Origin: Vanilla planifolia
Taxonomy: Eukaryota; Streptophyta; Magnoliopsida; Asparagales; Orchidaceae
DNA length: 64,000 bases
Reading direction: 5' to 3'
NCBI GenBank assembly: GCA_023846275.1
Contig: CM043875.1
Coordinates: forward strand, 6,150,626 to 6,214,625
Under the pieces are notes generated by a model, which saw only the letters and a list, made by a program, of their open reading frames with translations, had not been told where the DNA came from and made no database searches. The position numbers and the translations under genes were made by a program. Of the stretch, positions 10,727 through 24,050 are shown one piece after another. Position 1 is the first letter of the stretch; every line of letters starts with the position of its first letter.

Positions 10727-11360
10727 CTTGGGCAGTGCCTTCGCTTTCTAGATAGTCTTGAGGTGCACCGTGTTTGCATTATGGTTTCCCATGCATTCAA
10801 CCGCCTTAGCGCAGCGTAATTGTATGTAAAATTTTGAGTTGTTGACCTGGGGCGACTCCGTCTGCGACTGCAAGAGCATGTCACGATTCCGAGCCCATGG
10901 CAAGTGCATAACGCGCTTAAAGAGGAGGTCGCTAGCCCAGGCCCTGATGCTTTCTTCATTCCAAACGCTCACGTCAGCAACGCAAGCACTCACATGTCTT
11001 GGCCAGTCCACCTCCATGTTGATGAACGTGGGCCACAAACAAATTTGGAGCACACCGAGCTAATTATCTTCTACAAATAAAATGTCCTTGCCATTGCCAA
11101 TTCTCCACACAAAGTTAGCAAGGGTGAATGGCATGCCAGCAACAACGAGCCTGCATGCATGAGATGCTCCCCGCGGAGTCTTAACAAGGGTATGAGCAGT
11201 ACCGTATTTAGTATCCATGATGCACACCCAGGAGTTTTCCTCGCGACCAATCAGTCTCCTGCAATGTTTCATAAGCAGAACCCGCTGCCAAGTCCGCGGG
11301 TCCAGGAGGCCAAGGTCTCCCAAACAGAAGAGTGAGCCACGAAGTCTCAGTCATTCCCAA

Positions 11361-12663
11361 GGAGCCAGTTCTCATCCTGTCGTGAGAAGCACTGTGCTCT
11401 GTGATTACTTAGAATCATCATCTTGGCACCAAAGACATTATCTTGGTATTATTGCTATCATATGTTGATAATATTCCTCTTTAAAATAAAAGCCAAGATC
11501 TCTCATTACTATTTTGTCATTCATGACAATAGTTTCACACATACGTGCTACTACTTGTAACATAAAGTACATATGGTGAAGCCACTGTGAGATATTTTTG
11601 ACAGTGTTGTCATCTATTGTTTGTAAGGGAGAAGCCCTTTAATCACTTTAAGTTATAATAAAAAATTTTTTTAATATAGCCAATATTATTTCTTAAAATT
11701 TGGGTCTTTATAATAAATTTTAAGTTTTTGTTTTTCTTTAAGTATTTTCTCTTTTCTTTGTTTGTAGAGAAGGCTTCTAATCACTATGTTACATGTTTTT
11801 TTGTCTTTGTGCATGCTATTGCTTGAGTTAACTTGAAATTTCAAATTGTGTTTATTATTACATTTGGTAGTGAGTACTATATTATTGGATAACTAAGTAT
11901 AAGAAGTTTATCTCTATATTTATTTGAAGAATTTCATCTACAACACAAAGTAGCACTTATTGTGCCTTGTTCTCATTGCCTAATAATTGGATATTGTCAT
12001 TTGCTTTCTAGATTATTGTTTTATTATCCCAATACACCTTGATTTATAAGACTGTTGCTTTTGATCTAAACAACTACCTACCAATTTTCCCATGATCAAC
12101 TCCTTGAAGAGTTTTCAAATGGAGAGAGACCATGATTAAGGAAACTATATGACAAGGGCTCTATTACCTTAGCCTAAATCTCTTTTAAAAAAACCCAAAA
12201 GTGCATGAAAGTTGCAATAAATCTAAATATAAAAATACTTTTAATTATCAAATATACTTCTCAAATTTAATGATAGAAAGAAAAAAAAGCTTTCATGGAC
12301 TCCATAAAAATCAATAAATCTCTAACCCTGGATAATTACACATCTATAAAATCCTATATATTCTCAATTACAAATCTATAACATAAGTCCTATATATCCA
12401 AAACGAACACGAATTCTAATCAAATCATTCTTAAAATCTTATTTATGACTGAATCAAAAGTCTAACTAAGTTCATCAATCCAACGAAGCCAAATGTTTCG
12501 AACTAGAAATCTAAGTTTTGTTAGCAAGGCCCACCCGATTCAAGGCTACAAGCTGAATTTTCAAAACTCAGAAGACAATATTTATGAGCAAACTAAAGGA
12601 GAAGAATGAGATCATAAAGTAAAATAATAAGCGCAGCATTTTATAGACTAAGTCTCCAAATAC
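11361..12663. other. AT-rich spacer, nothing recognised
   Basis: Between the LINE and the alpha-galactosidase relic the sequence is AT-rich with no domain signature on either strand. The missing 3' exon(s) of the alpha-galactosidase would be expected here on the minus strand, but I cannot see a convincing terminal exon. Confidence 0.4.
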
Positions 12664-13200
12664 CTTCCAAAGGTCTCTAACTTCGACAACTGTCTTAAGA
12701 GGAATACCTACATCATCCCAATCGGCCGTTATGGGACTGGTTTCATCATTATCTGAACGATTTAGCAACAAAACGACTGTCCTATATCCAGAAAGGGGTC
12801 CTGCCCAGACCTGTAAAGACTTGCCTGAGCTAATAGACAATTGATTGTAAGAAACAATGAGGAAGATGACATTAATGTTGGGCTGAGGTGAACCAACCTC
12901 ACGACGTCCTTCCATTCTAACAAGTTGGTACAAGGAACACATCCTTGGTTGACTGCAATGACTTGTTCGTCTCCAAGAATTTCCATAGTTTCCTTTGTCA
13001 TATTCGGCACGTCACAGTCAATGAGAAGAGCAGCCTGAGATGTAGTACAATGTAACATAAAATAACAAAACTAACAACCAGTTTAGCTGCTTTACTTAAC
13101 AGGTTTACATGATTTACCTTGGAGATTGCCCATATGCTGAAGTGTGCAACATATTCATCTTTTGTCATACCTCCATTTCCTACCTCAAGCATGTCAGGAT
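12664..13200 (-). pseudogene. Alpha-galactosidase (GH27) C-terminal exon remnant
   Basis: Three minus-strand exons with good splice sites can be placed: 13118-13200 ([20 protein letters not shown], then FSIWAISK), 12898-13034 ([20 protein letters not shown], then EQVIAVNQ) and 12664-12810 ([40 protein letters not shown]). These match the end of the catalytic barrel and the start of the C-terminal beta domain of plant alpha-galactosidases, which remove terminal galactose from raffinose-type sugars and galactolipids. Exon 2 is broken: after AVNQ the conserved DPLGVQGKKV-like stretch is garbled and the frame shifts before RMEGRRE, so the exon no longer joins exon 3 in frame. The catalytic KYD and CEWG exons upstream and the last exon are not seen. 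An alternative is a gene with very distant exons, but the frameshift favours a pseudogene. Confidence 0.8.
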
Positions 13201-14106
13201 CTGAACAAACACCAACAGATTAGAAAACCATGTCAAGCCAACGCTCCATCACTCAATTTTTTGAAGAATTGATGAAGGCATTTGGCCAGTTCTTCATTGC
13301 TTTTGAAAATATATTTTACTAACGAGGAGGTAAGAGAAATAAATAAAAATCAAAAGAGCCACAGAAGTCCACTATGTGGCCTCCACAATCCACAAAAGAA
13401 ATACTAAAAGAGACAAAACAAATTCCCAGTTGGAAGTAAAAAAATGCTTAAAACTATTTCATTTCAGCAAGTTAAGCTAAAAAGTGAGTTAGATTGGTAA
13501 GTTAATGAACCATTCCAACCACCAGGCCTTGCAACATGTATTTAGTTATTCTTATTTAACATTACGATATCACTATTGTACTATATAATAAGTCCTTGTA
13601 ACTTATAATTGAAGTTGCTTCATGCTCTACTATCTTAATTGTATTGATATGATAATCATATCATATTATATGATCATTTTATCACTTTGAGTCTTTTCTC
13701 ATGAAATAATCATACAATAAAACATACTCATGTTGTACTGTATGATGTCATACTTTACAAATCTTCTATTATATATGTTCATACTAATCTATTTGTCTTG
13801 TCGTAGTTGTACTATCTGATGTTCTAAACTTTATTGTACTTGTATATTCATGTCCTTCATATTGTATGATTATGGATTTGCTTAACAATTTTTTGTTATT
13901 ATGTATTATGGCTAAATATAATGCCATGATAATCTTATACATTCTTATATTTGTTTTTGCATATTCATTCACTCTCTTACCATTTCGTACCATATGATAC
14001 ACCATGGTCATATTATATGATAAATCTCTTACCTACTTCACCTCTCAAATGGCTCTAACCTATGATGAACTACATTATTTCATACTTATATGATAGAATC
14101 TAGTTA
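13201..14106. other. AT-rich spacer with recurrent TATGATA words
   Basis: No gene is visible. From about 13615 to 14090 variants of TGTATGATG, CATACAATA and ATATGATA recur every few tens of bases. The same vocabulary is found in the LTR-type repeats elsewhere in the window (16045, 43545-43980, 59000-59370, 62520-62830), so this may be an old LTR fragment. Confidence 0.35.
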
Positions 14107-16010
14107 TGTTGTTGACCCCTAATTATGGTGATTAATTTAATAATAACAAATTCTAAAAATTTCTAACAAATTTATTTAAATAGCAGATGCTCATGTTCAT
14201 TAAAGAACTTAAAGAAAAAGAGAAGCAAACGTCAATTCTTTTGAAGACCATCTTGATTGGAGTGACAAACTACCAAGAGATATATTTGGAATTTAATTTA
14301 GGTATTTTAATTTTATTTTGATTAAAATATTAAGCTTAATTAAAATCTATCTTACAAAATACAAATTAAATTTTATTAAAATTAATTATCTTAGAAATAT
14401 ATTTAGGTTTTCAATATTTTGATTTTCTTATCTTGACCATCATAAGAAGCACTTTATGTTTATTATATTAAAAAATTTTCTTTTATTAATTTATTATAAA
14501 AATATATTATAGTAATATTAATTAATTAATTAAAGATAATAATATTATTAATAAAAAATAAAATGAGAATAAAAAACCTAAATGTACTTCTATTATTACC
14601 ATTAGAATTAAACTGTTAAGTCTCAAGTCAAATAATTACACATTAACCTACTTGCTACTATATTTAGGTCGAGGCATTACTACCCACATCCATTGATCAA
14701 TTAATCAAGAAATTGGTATTGCAGGTCATCACCACCTGGGTGAACAAGTGGGCAACCAACCCAAACTAAAAGTCATCTTACAACAAAAAGGCTTTTATAA
14801 ACATATATAACTATAGCTAGTAAGAGATGTAGAACTAAACTTTTTATACTCATCACATGGCTATCTTCAAAATTTTGGGAGTATTATGGTCTATCTGATC
14901 GCTTAAATTCACGATCGTATAGTCGTCACCCCTTCTATTATTTTTTAAGAGTTAATTCAATCCATCTTTTGATCCTATAATTTTGTAATTGTACTGTCCA
15001 TGTTTTATCTGCACATAAGATCTAAATCTAACCATTAGATCATAATTCAGATCTCATTGTCCTGATTAAAACTAATTTCTAAATAGCAATAACTAAATGT
15101 CATCCATCCAATTACATAGTTTTCACAATTGAACAGTCTCGAATGCTTCCAATCGTCCGACTTCTGTGCAACGACCCTTTTAGCTGTTATTAAAATATTT
15201 CATTAAAAATAAATTTCTAATTAAAAACATATGCAAGAGTAAGTAGTAATGGCTAATTGTTTACTTTGATAAGTGCTTTTACTAATTAAAAAATATCTAT
15301 AAATAAGTGAATTCTTGAATAAAATTGATTGTTGAATTTTTACACAATCTAAAAAAATTTCCAAACCACAACATTCAAGCAATTAGCACGTCATACTAAT
15401 TGTGACTTCTATATGCTATGTCTTTTAATCCTCAAACTCCTAAATTTTGTTTTTTTTATCAAATAAGCTAAGTTTTTAACTTTTTTATTCTTAATTGATT
15501 TAATTAAAATACTTATGCCTTGTTAATGATTCCTCACATGTAAGATTTTGTTTTTATTAATTCTGATTTTGTGTCACTAAACATTTTTTTCTATTACCAT
15601 TTTATTTTGTTGTAAGATCGTAGTAGCTTGTCATTTTTGTTTTTTTATTATAAAGGTTTAGCCTACCTATATTTTAATAAAAGTCTTATATTAAGTATTT
15701 TATATTTTTATTTTTGTTGAGGATAGACATATGCTTGATTTTATGTTAATCTACCAAAAAATATTTGAAGTATATTTTAAATTATTATATATTTTTATTT
15801 ATAATTTTTATAATAATTTATTATTAAAAAGTTAATATGTTTGAAATTAAAATTAAAATTGATACAAAAATCATTTTTAGAGGTTTTTACAAGTTTATTA
15901 AAAAAATTTAAAACTATTTCTTTGAATAAATATTTTTAAGAAACCAAAATTTTTATTCTTAATAATTCATTCCTCTCTTACTAAATTATATTTCCAATCT
16001 CACATATATA
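14107..16010 (+). repeat. Copia-type (SIRE-like) LTR, diverged copy 1
   Basis: Starts TGTTGTTGACCCCTAATTAT and continues with an AATAATAACAAATTCTAAAA stretch, then GAACTTAAAGAAAAAGAGAA. It aligns by eye along its length with 20160-22025, and in its last 300 bp with the LTRs of the element at 58516-63768 (shared block around GATAGACATATGCTTGATTT, then a CACC/CTACC-containing stretch). Such TGTTG...GATAACAAA starts are usual in plant SIRE/Maximus Copia LTRs. No primer-binding site is recognisable after it, so it may be a solo LTR. The ends are approximate. Confidence 0.6.
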
Positions 16011-16115
16011 ATATATTCAATTGATTGATTCTCTCATTGTATTGTACTACATGATCCTTTTCTGTCATACTATATGATGTCTTAAAATCTGTAAACATCC
16101 TTACAAAATTTCAAA

Positions 16116-16150
<35 letters not shown>

Positions 16151-19100
16151 TAAAAATATATCTTTATCAAAATCATTATTTATAACTCCTCCCTCAAGAT
16201 CATCATCCTTTCTAGCATCTTATAGTCAAAATTTATTAAAATTTCTTACCTAGTGTTTGGAATGTTACATGTATTATTATATTTATCAAATGTCTGAAAG
16301 CTTAATACATAGATCCCATTAAATTAATGCTCACAAAAAATGTTATGTTTTTGTTTATCTCACCATTCTCTTAAAGTATTATGAAGTGCAACTATAATAT
16401 CTAAAATGTTAGTCAAAAATAGGCTAGGCTATTGTCAAAAGCTTGACAAGAAAAGTGTACATAATCATACATGCAATACATTTCAAGTTTGGTCTAAAAT
16501 CTTGAAATTCTTTTTAATACAAAGTTTTATATTTGATGTATTTATACATTTGAAAATATAATTACTAATATTTTGACTAATGAAACTAATATTTTAAATT
16601 TTGATTAAGAAAAATAAAATATTAATATTTGGTGAGCCAATTAAAAGATCATGTCTCTTAAAGTATGCTAATTACAAGGTATCACAATATTTATAGAGTG
16701 TATAATTTTGAAAGGACTTCATAAAGAGGAATCCATTAGTATGTGGTGTGTTCTTTTTGGCAATTAAATGAATTTGTGCAAAAATTTCATAGTTAAGGAA
16801 TTATTTTAATTATTTAATAGGTGATTATTTATTTCTTATATACAGTTAGCACTAAGAGGTATTTGGTTTTTTTTCATTAGTGTCATAACTTGCCTATAAA
16901 TCATAACACAAAACTTACTAATTCTTAGTTATATTAGAGTAATATCATTAGAATGAAGGATGTGGTAACCTCGAGGAGATGAATGATAGAACAAAGTCTA
17001 ATTCTTTCTTTTAAAAAAATTGAGCAATTATTTATTTGTAAACATGCAAATAGTGACATTGCTACAATATACAATCATTTAGAACATATTTCTATATCTA
17101 AGATTATATATCATATATCTCCCAAGGTAGCTTAGTAAAAAACTACTCACTCACATTGTCACCTTGATCTACCCCTCTTAATGTGCTTAATGCATGACTT
17201 GTAATGTGAGTAAAGACAAAAAAAATGAGCACAAACCCTAACAAATAAATTTAAATGTTAATCATATACATGTATGACATAGAGTGATGAACAAATACTC
17301 AAATTAAGCTAAATAAATGCTATCATGACATTAATAGAATAATGTATTAACCAATTTCATAGATAATGCTCCATATATACATAAATAGAACACCACCACT
17401 ATTATAATAGAACTAGGTATGGATTTGATATATAATTATATCTCAAATATTATATTTTATATACATATGTCATCCTATATAGTAAGAGATTCAGATATCT
17501 TATTAATACACTTTTATTTTTTCCAAGTGATTCCATTAACATATCATATGTCTCATAATAGCTTGATTTATGCTGCCATTCTTATGACCATGCACTTACC
17601 TTTATATATAACAAGCACTTGTCATTGCTCACATTATAAATAGAAGATTTACCTATTTGAAATCTTGGAGATAAGCTTTGATTATTCTTTCTTTTTCTTT
17701 CATTTCTTGTATTAAAAATCATGTGCAAAGTTGTCAATAATAATTTATTTCATATTTCTCTACATATTTAATGCACTTCATAAGACCCTTATTTCATTTC
17801 ATTCTTTGTTATAGCACTTGCATATCATATGTTCCTTATAGTATATTATACATGTGCATAAGGCATCTTCTTCAAACTCACAATATTAAAATCTCCTTCT
17901 TGGCATATTGTACATTAAAGACCATGCATTGTATGTCAATTTCTTCATCAAAAGACTACAAACTGTTCATTTGCTTTTAGACCATGCCAAAATATTAAAC
18001 ATATCATACATAAAGTATTAATATATCATATATTTTTCTTGAAAGCTGGTATTTTAGCACTACAAATGGTTCTTCCTCTTATCCATATCCTTCTTTTGAT
18101 TTAAATATATTGTATATTAAATATTAATGTATCATATTTTTTTCTCTAGATGATAGTTTTCTTATTCTTTTGGATAAAATGTACCATATGTTTGATAAAA
18201 CGTATTATATTGGCAACAAAAGCTCCAAATAGCTTGTAAGCTTAACTGTTCTCTCACTCAATCTCTTCTTAGGTTTCAAAGAAGTAGGAATAAAGGTAAA
18301 AATCATTCAAAACCTTAAAAATTTCCACATCCAACCCATTTATCAAAGATTCAAACAATTACTTTGTGTTTTTTTTCCATGTAGTAAAAGGAAAATAGAA
18401 AGAAAATACTACGTTTAACATAATGCTCTCCAAATTCATTTTCTTCCCCATTGGAACCAACTCCACACCAAGATTTTATTACATCTTCTCCACTGAAGTC
18501 AATTCCAATATCTAGATTCACTTCTTTAAATCCCTCAATTCTTGAAGCTTCTTGGTGCTTCCCTTGCTCTTCTCACAAGCTATCCAAAGAGATAAGATTA
18601 GCTTAAGCTCTTGACTGCTTCTATATATCAATTCATTTCGCAATCCATAATGATTCCAATTGATCTCCAAAAATAAGAAACTAATAACTATTACATTCCT
18701 TTTGATGACCACTAGTCATTAAAATTCTTAATTTAGCATTCAATGCATCTTTGCAAAATTACATGCCTTTTGAGAAGAATTCAAAATAATATTATTTTAT
18801 TTTGGACTTGAACTACAAACTTTATTGTATCAATAATGTCTAATTAGTCAATCACATAATTATAACATTGCAACATATTTAGCAAGAAAAATACAAGTTA
18901 GGGATGTCATACTTAAAGCACCACATTAAGTCCTTTCTTGAGAATGTGGTGAGTGTGCTAGCTTCCTTACATGACTTTAGTTGAGGGACCCAAGAGAGAG
19001 CTTGGAGCTGAGGAAGGTGATTATATTTGAATAGAAATTAAAGAGAAGAAGCTTTAAGAGCAATTTAAGAAGCTATTATAAGCTAAAGCCAATGAAGGAG

Positions 19101-20159
19101 AAGAGAAGAAGAGAAAGGAGAGTTATGCGTTATTATAAGGATAATAGAAATTAGAGAAAATTTGGGAGATGTTCAACAACTAAAATGTTGATCCCTTGAG
19201 GAAATCCTTTGAAAAAGCTATTAGATTGTTGTATGCTTGAGGAAGTTGAGTAAGGAATGGATTTATTTGGAATTTTTTTATAAGATTTCCTTTGGCTTTG
19301 TAATTGATTTGCTTTAGTATATAAAAGTTGAAAATTTGTTTTAAAAAGTTTGAGGGGGATTGTTTAGTTTCCATTCTTTGAGCACTTTTAATTATTAATG
19401 TATTGCATTTATTTTTAACTCCTTATGACCATTGCTTTAGCATTTCATAGGTTTTGAATTTAGTTTAGAACCAAATTGCAATAAAGAAGTCTAACTAGAT
19501 TGTTGCTACATATAAGATAGAATGGTCTATCAATTTAATGGACAATCCATTTATCCTTAACATACAATTTATTAAGTGAATAGATGATATGTTAAGCATG
19601 ATAAAATGTTTTGATGGACAATCCAATCAACTATGTTTTGAAATCATAGCATACTTTTTAAGATTTCATTAATATTTAAATATTTTTATGTACAAATATC
19701 ATATTTTAGAAAATTGACTCTACCAAATCAAATCATGCATAATAATAATTACCTTGGCTTAATGGCAGGGTTTATCACTTGATTTTTGTAAAAATTGAGA
19801 TTGTTACATTATATAAGATACATAAGCCATTTTCTCAAAGAATCATGTGATCTTATTAACATGATGATTTCCAATAAAACTTTTTAACTTATAACATCTT
19901 TCCTTATGTAACTTTTCTTACTCATTTAAGAGATTTTGTTTTAAATAAAAGCCACTAATTGCAATAAAGTATCAACCAAATGCACTGAGGGATATATAGA
20001 TCACTTACTTTTTATTTTCCATAAACTAGTCATGCCATAAACATTTTCTTACTTTCATGACTCACAAATTTTCCTATGCTCAAGTTATTTCTTTCCATTT
20101 TTCCTTTTCTTGTATGGTTGTAATTCCTTTTTTCTTTCTACTTAACTTCACACGAATTA
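16011..20159. other. AT-rich segment between two related LTRs, no coding remnant seen
   Basis: About 4.1 kb lies between the two LTR-like copies. If they belonged to one element this would be its internal region, but I find no gag, zinc knuckle, protease, RT or integrase words on either strand. It contains a 30-bp TA run at 16119-16148 and many ATCATATG-like words at 17450-18200. The open frames are short and low in complexity. Confidence 0.4.
16119..16148. repeat. (AT)15 microsatellite
   Basis: Fifteen consecutive AT dinucleotides follow directly after TTTCAAAATC. Confidence 0.95.
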
Positions 20160-22025
20160 TTATATTATTGACCCTTAATCATGGTGTCTTTTTTAATGAT
20201 AACAAAACCTAAATATTTTTAATAAATTTATTTGAGTGAATTTTTATATTTTAAATAATCGATACTTATGTTTATAGAAGAACTTAAAGAAGAAGATGAG
20301 CAAAGGTCAAATTCCATGAAGATGATCTTAGTCAAACTGGCAGACCACCAAGAGATTTATTTCAAATTTAATTTTATATATTTTAATTTTATTTTGAGTA
20401 GAATATTTAGCTTGATTAAAATCATTCTAATAAGAAACAAAAATTAAATTTTATTTTAATTAATCTTAAAAAATAATTAAGTTTTCAAAAACTTGATATA
20501 TCTTCATTTACTATTTTGAGAGATTTTATCTTTGATCAAATCCTTAAAAATATTTTTTCAATAACTTTAAGAAAATACATTATAATTATAATAATTAATT
20601 AGTAAAATAATAATAATAAACTATTACTAATATGAACCTAATGTTTAAGGTTAAAGCATAGTGCCTAAACACCACTGGTTATGGTTGTCGAGTCAGGAAC
20701 ATAACTCTCAACCCATCGAACACGTTCAGTTCAATTTATAAGTCCCAAAAATGCATTTAATATAATAATAAAAGTATTGGTAGCAAAGATAATCACTTAC
20801 CAAGTGAACTCGGAGACAGCCAACCCCTAACAATAGACTAATTATGAAGTACAAAAAAACTCTTATAAATCCATAATAATCCATCATTCATTTAATGTGA
20901 GACTAAAACCTATATCTATTTTGTGTAGCTAATTTTCGAATTACGAGAGTAACATGAGCCATCTGATTGTTTTGCGATCTAATGATCCTAATCTCATCCA
21001 CATTTTATCAGTGTGTAAGATATAAATCTAATTGTTAGATCATAAGTCTAATTTAATGGCCCAAATCAAATCATAATTCTAAATGTCCTTATTTAATCCC
21101 ATATGTTCGATCAATCATTTTTTATAGTCGAATGATCTAAAAGCCTTTCGATCATATAGCTCATTATAATGACTCTTTTAGCCATTATTTCAAACCATTA
21201 AAATTTTATTTAAATAATAATTTTCTAATAAAAAAATTTAAGCTAATAGAAGTAGTAATAACTACTTGATGTGTTTGTTAACTACTTTTAGCTATTAAAA
21301 ATATCTATAAATTGGTGAATTATTGAATAAAATTGATTGATAAAATTTTTACAAAATCTGAAACAAAACTTTAGGTCACAACATGCCAGTTATTAGTAAC
21401 TAATGCTAATCATCGCTTCCTTACACTGTATTCTTCTATCATTAAAATCTTAATCTCTACTTTCTTTTGAAATCAGCTAAGTTCTAAATTTTTTATTTCT
21501 ACTTAATTTAATTAAAATACTTTTGTCTCATTAAAATTTCATCAAGTATAAGATTTTTTTTATATTAATTTTGATTTTGTTTCGTTGAATTATTTTCTTT
21601 TGTTACCAAGTTTATTCATTGCAAGGTCGTAATAAACTGTTTTTATTATTTTTTATTATCAGAGTTTAGTCTATCTTTTAATAAAGAATTTATATTAATT
21701 ATTTTGTTTTTTTCTGGCTTTTACCTATGTGGATACAGGCTTGATTTTGAGTCGAACCACCTAGAAATCATTTGTGTGCATTTTAATTCTTATTCGTTTT
21801 TTTTATTTTATGACTTTTATAAAAAATTATTATTAAATTAAATTAATATGTTTTAAAATAAAAATAAAATATGCATAAAATTACTTTTAAAGATTTGCAT
21901 AAATTTATTAAAAATTATTTTAATTCTATTTCTTTGAGATATTTTTTAAAAAAATTAAAAAATTTATTCTTAGTAATTCATTCTCCTTTTATAGAATCAT
22001 ACTTCATAAATCATCTAATTTCCTT
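20160..22025 (+). repeat. Copia-type (SIRE-like) LTR, diverged copy 2
   Basis: Begins TTATATTATTGACCCTTAAT, then ATGATAACAAAACCTAAATA, and follows copy 1 (14107-16010) through blocks such as GAACTTAAAGAAGAAGATGA, CTTTTAGCCATTATTTCAAA and TTGATTTTGAGTCGAACCAC. It is in direct orientation to copy 1. Many substitutions and small indels show both are old. End positions are approximate. Confidence 0.6.
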
Positions 22026-22902
22026 AACTTTTTAACTACTTTGGTTCTCTCTTAACTCCATTAAGATATTGCTTCAAACTTTCTCCAAAGGTTTCCACTG
22101 AGATTTGTTGCACAAACAATTGGAATCCCTTTTATAGGAAGGCATTTCCTTGCATACCTGGTGATACCTTTCCTAGGAATGGTTGAAATCCATGAGGGTG
22201 ACTCTTCACAAGTCACCCCTTCACCTCTTAACATTTTAGTAATAGATTTTAAGCATTAGTCATTGTTTCGCATGTTTCTCAGCCACCACCATTCGGGGTT
22301 TTGGGAATCTAATAAGAAATTTAATTTAATTTAATTTAATTTAAATTTTAAATTTATGATTTTTTTTATCTAAATAACCTTCAAACTTCTGTTGGCCAAT
22401 TTTAAAATAATATGTTCTTTGAACTCTACAAGGTATATAAATTTTGAAAAATTTTGGCATTATTTAGTATTTTTAATTTTTTTTCTAAAACTCACGTATA
22501 TATGCATTAATATGATACCATTTTTTTATAAGTTTGATATCTTATTTTATGATTGAGATATGCACCATTTTCATAAAATTAGGATGGTTAAACTCTTAAT
22601 AAAATAATTTTTTTATTTAAAGTTCACTTCCATCCTTTAGGACTCATAGCTTTTCTTGAAAAATATACAATACTACAAAATTTTAATAATTTACCAAAAA
22701 TTCATGATGACTATTAAAATTATAATTTGATAAATTTGTTTATGTCTAGGTGATTATATTTTTTCTCCCTTAATGGGTATCATATTTTGTCAATTTTATA
22801 TGACAACTACATTAGATTTTTTTAAATAATTATTTGAATAATTTTTTTTTGTGTCTTTTGATATATTATAAATTTGCTATTAACTATAATTTATTCTTGA
22901 TA
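22026..22902. other. AT-rich spacer, nothing recognised
   Basis: This holds a short region of mixed composition (22080-22300) followed by very AT-rich DNA. A TTTAA pentamer repeat occurs at about 22319-22345. No gene or element feature can be supported. Confidence 0.35.
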
Positions 22903-24050
22903 TGTAATGTCCCAATTTTTTAGATAAAATGTTTTAGAATTTTTTTGAATAAAATCAGAATTTTTATTATGATATCAAAATAAAGGTCTTGATTGATAAA
23001 ATGCTTCAAAAATATTTTTGAATTTATTTTAAATTTAATTGAGATAAAATTTTGTATAAATAACTTTAAAAGATAACTATCATGAACCTAAGCCAAACTT
23101 ATCTGTTTCCCTTTTTTGGTAAAGGTGGGGGTGAAGTATGGTTGTATGTAGAGGGGTAAGCATGTAGCATTTAGTGTGGCTACACACAAGGGAATGCATG
23201 TAGATTTTGACATATAATGCATTTGCGTACTCAAAGATAGGCGTTGACATGCGATCAGTGGTATAGTAGGCATGTGTGTGTGCCAACTTTTGTGGCTACA
23301 TGGGTAGGTAGGAATGTGAAGTTTGGTGTAGCAAATTTCAATACACATGTGATGACTTTTAAGTAGCGCATTTTGTGACTGCTTGTGTTAGCAGGCACGT
23401 GGCGTTCATAGATATAGGATTTCAATATGTATGATGACTTTTTATGCCCCATGTGCATAGATAAGCAAGTGGTGCAAGTAAAGCAATAAGGCTTTTGTTA
23501 CATCTTTTGACTAAGGTGAAATTTTTTAACCAAAAGTCATATAATTAGTCCTTTAAGCCTATAAAAGAGGGGTGACGGATAATACAAGTAACATGTTCTC
23601 CTTTCTATGCACTCTTTCTCTTTCGTACACAAATAGACTAGCTTTCTCTCCTTTAAATCTTATTTTTGCCAAAAGAAATTTTGAGAATAAGACCAAGCAA
23701 CAAATAATCAATTCGAACAATCCTTGTATAGTTTAATAAAGAGGATTTTAAGAGAAAAAATAATACTAATGAAGTATTAAAAAAGAGATAGGTACTTTAT
23801 ATGATAAATTATTAAGCATAATTTAATTAAAGTGATGACACATGCTTTGATGATTTGATATAATTAAGATTTATTTATTATATTGATGATGTATTTTACA
23901 TGTTAAATCCTCATCTATATTAAATATTATTAGATAATTATTATTTTCACATGCTTGTTTTTACATAAGAAAAATATTTCTTCAAGAATGTCATTTTAAA
24001 TATCTTACTTTTTGCATTATGAATTTAGCACTGTGAATATATGAAAATGA
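22903..24050 (+). repeat. Possible Ty3/gypsy LTR with TATA box
   Basis: TGTAATGTCCCAATTTTTTA at 22903 resembles the start of plant gypsy LTRs. TATAAAAG at 23560-23567 is followed within about 40 bp by a CT-rich leader (TTCTCCTTTCTATGCACTCT), a usual LTR promoter arrangement. Between them (23100-23470) lie degenerate tandem-like units with GTAGCATTTAGTGTGGCTAC words. The right end was not found and no target duplication was identified, so this stays a tentative call. Confidence 0.35.
23560..23567 (+). promoter_or_regulatory. TATA box candidate in LTR-like sequence
   Basis: TATAAAAG sits in a GC-richer context (AAGCCTATAAAAGAGGGGTG), about 40 bp before a CT-rich leader. This fits an LTR promoter rather than random AT-rich DNA. 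No transcript data are available. Confidence 0.4.

Larger units (their letters stand above)
9713..11360 (-). mobile_element. L1-type LINE copy B, 3' fragment (RT end, zf-RVT, RNase H)
   Basis: This is a second, 5' truncated copy of a related LINE, lying head-to-tail with copy A on the same strand. From its 5' side it has the RT C-terminal region (11323-11060: LGLLDPRTWQRVLLM, then GMPFTLANFVWRIGNGKDI), a connecting region (11053-10748), zf-RVT (10726-10448: MRFFLWRLVGDHLPTAAWLA, CVWGCNADETPEHFIWEC) and a well-kept RNase H (10293-9754). The 3' end (ACGGTGCCCCTTCGAATGAA, then TGAAGGTTAC) abuts the endonuclease of copy A with no clear poly(A). Frame breaks separate the domains. Confidence 0.86.

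Noticed and set aside
23080-23458. Overlapping minus-strand frames with His/Thr/Cys-rich translations
   Set aside because: They arise from degenerate tandem units in LTR-like DNA; no zinc-finger spacing or other domain fits.
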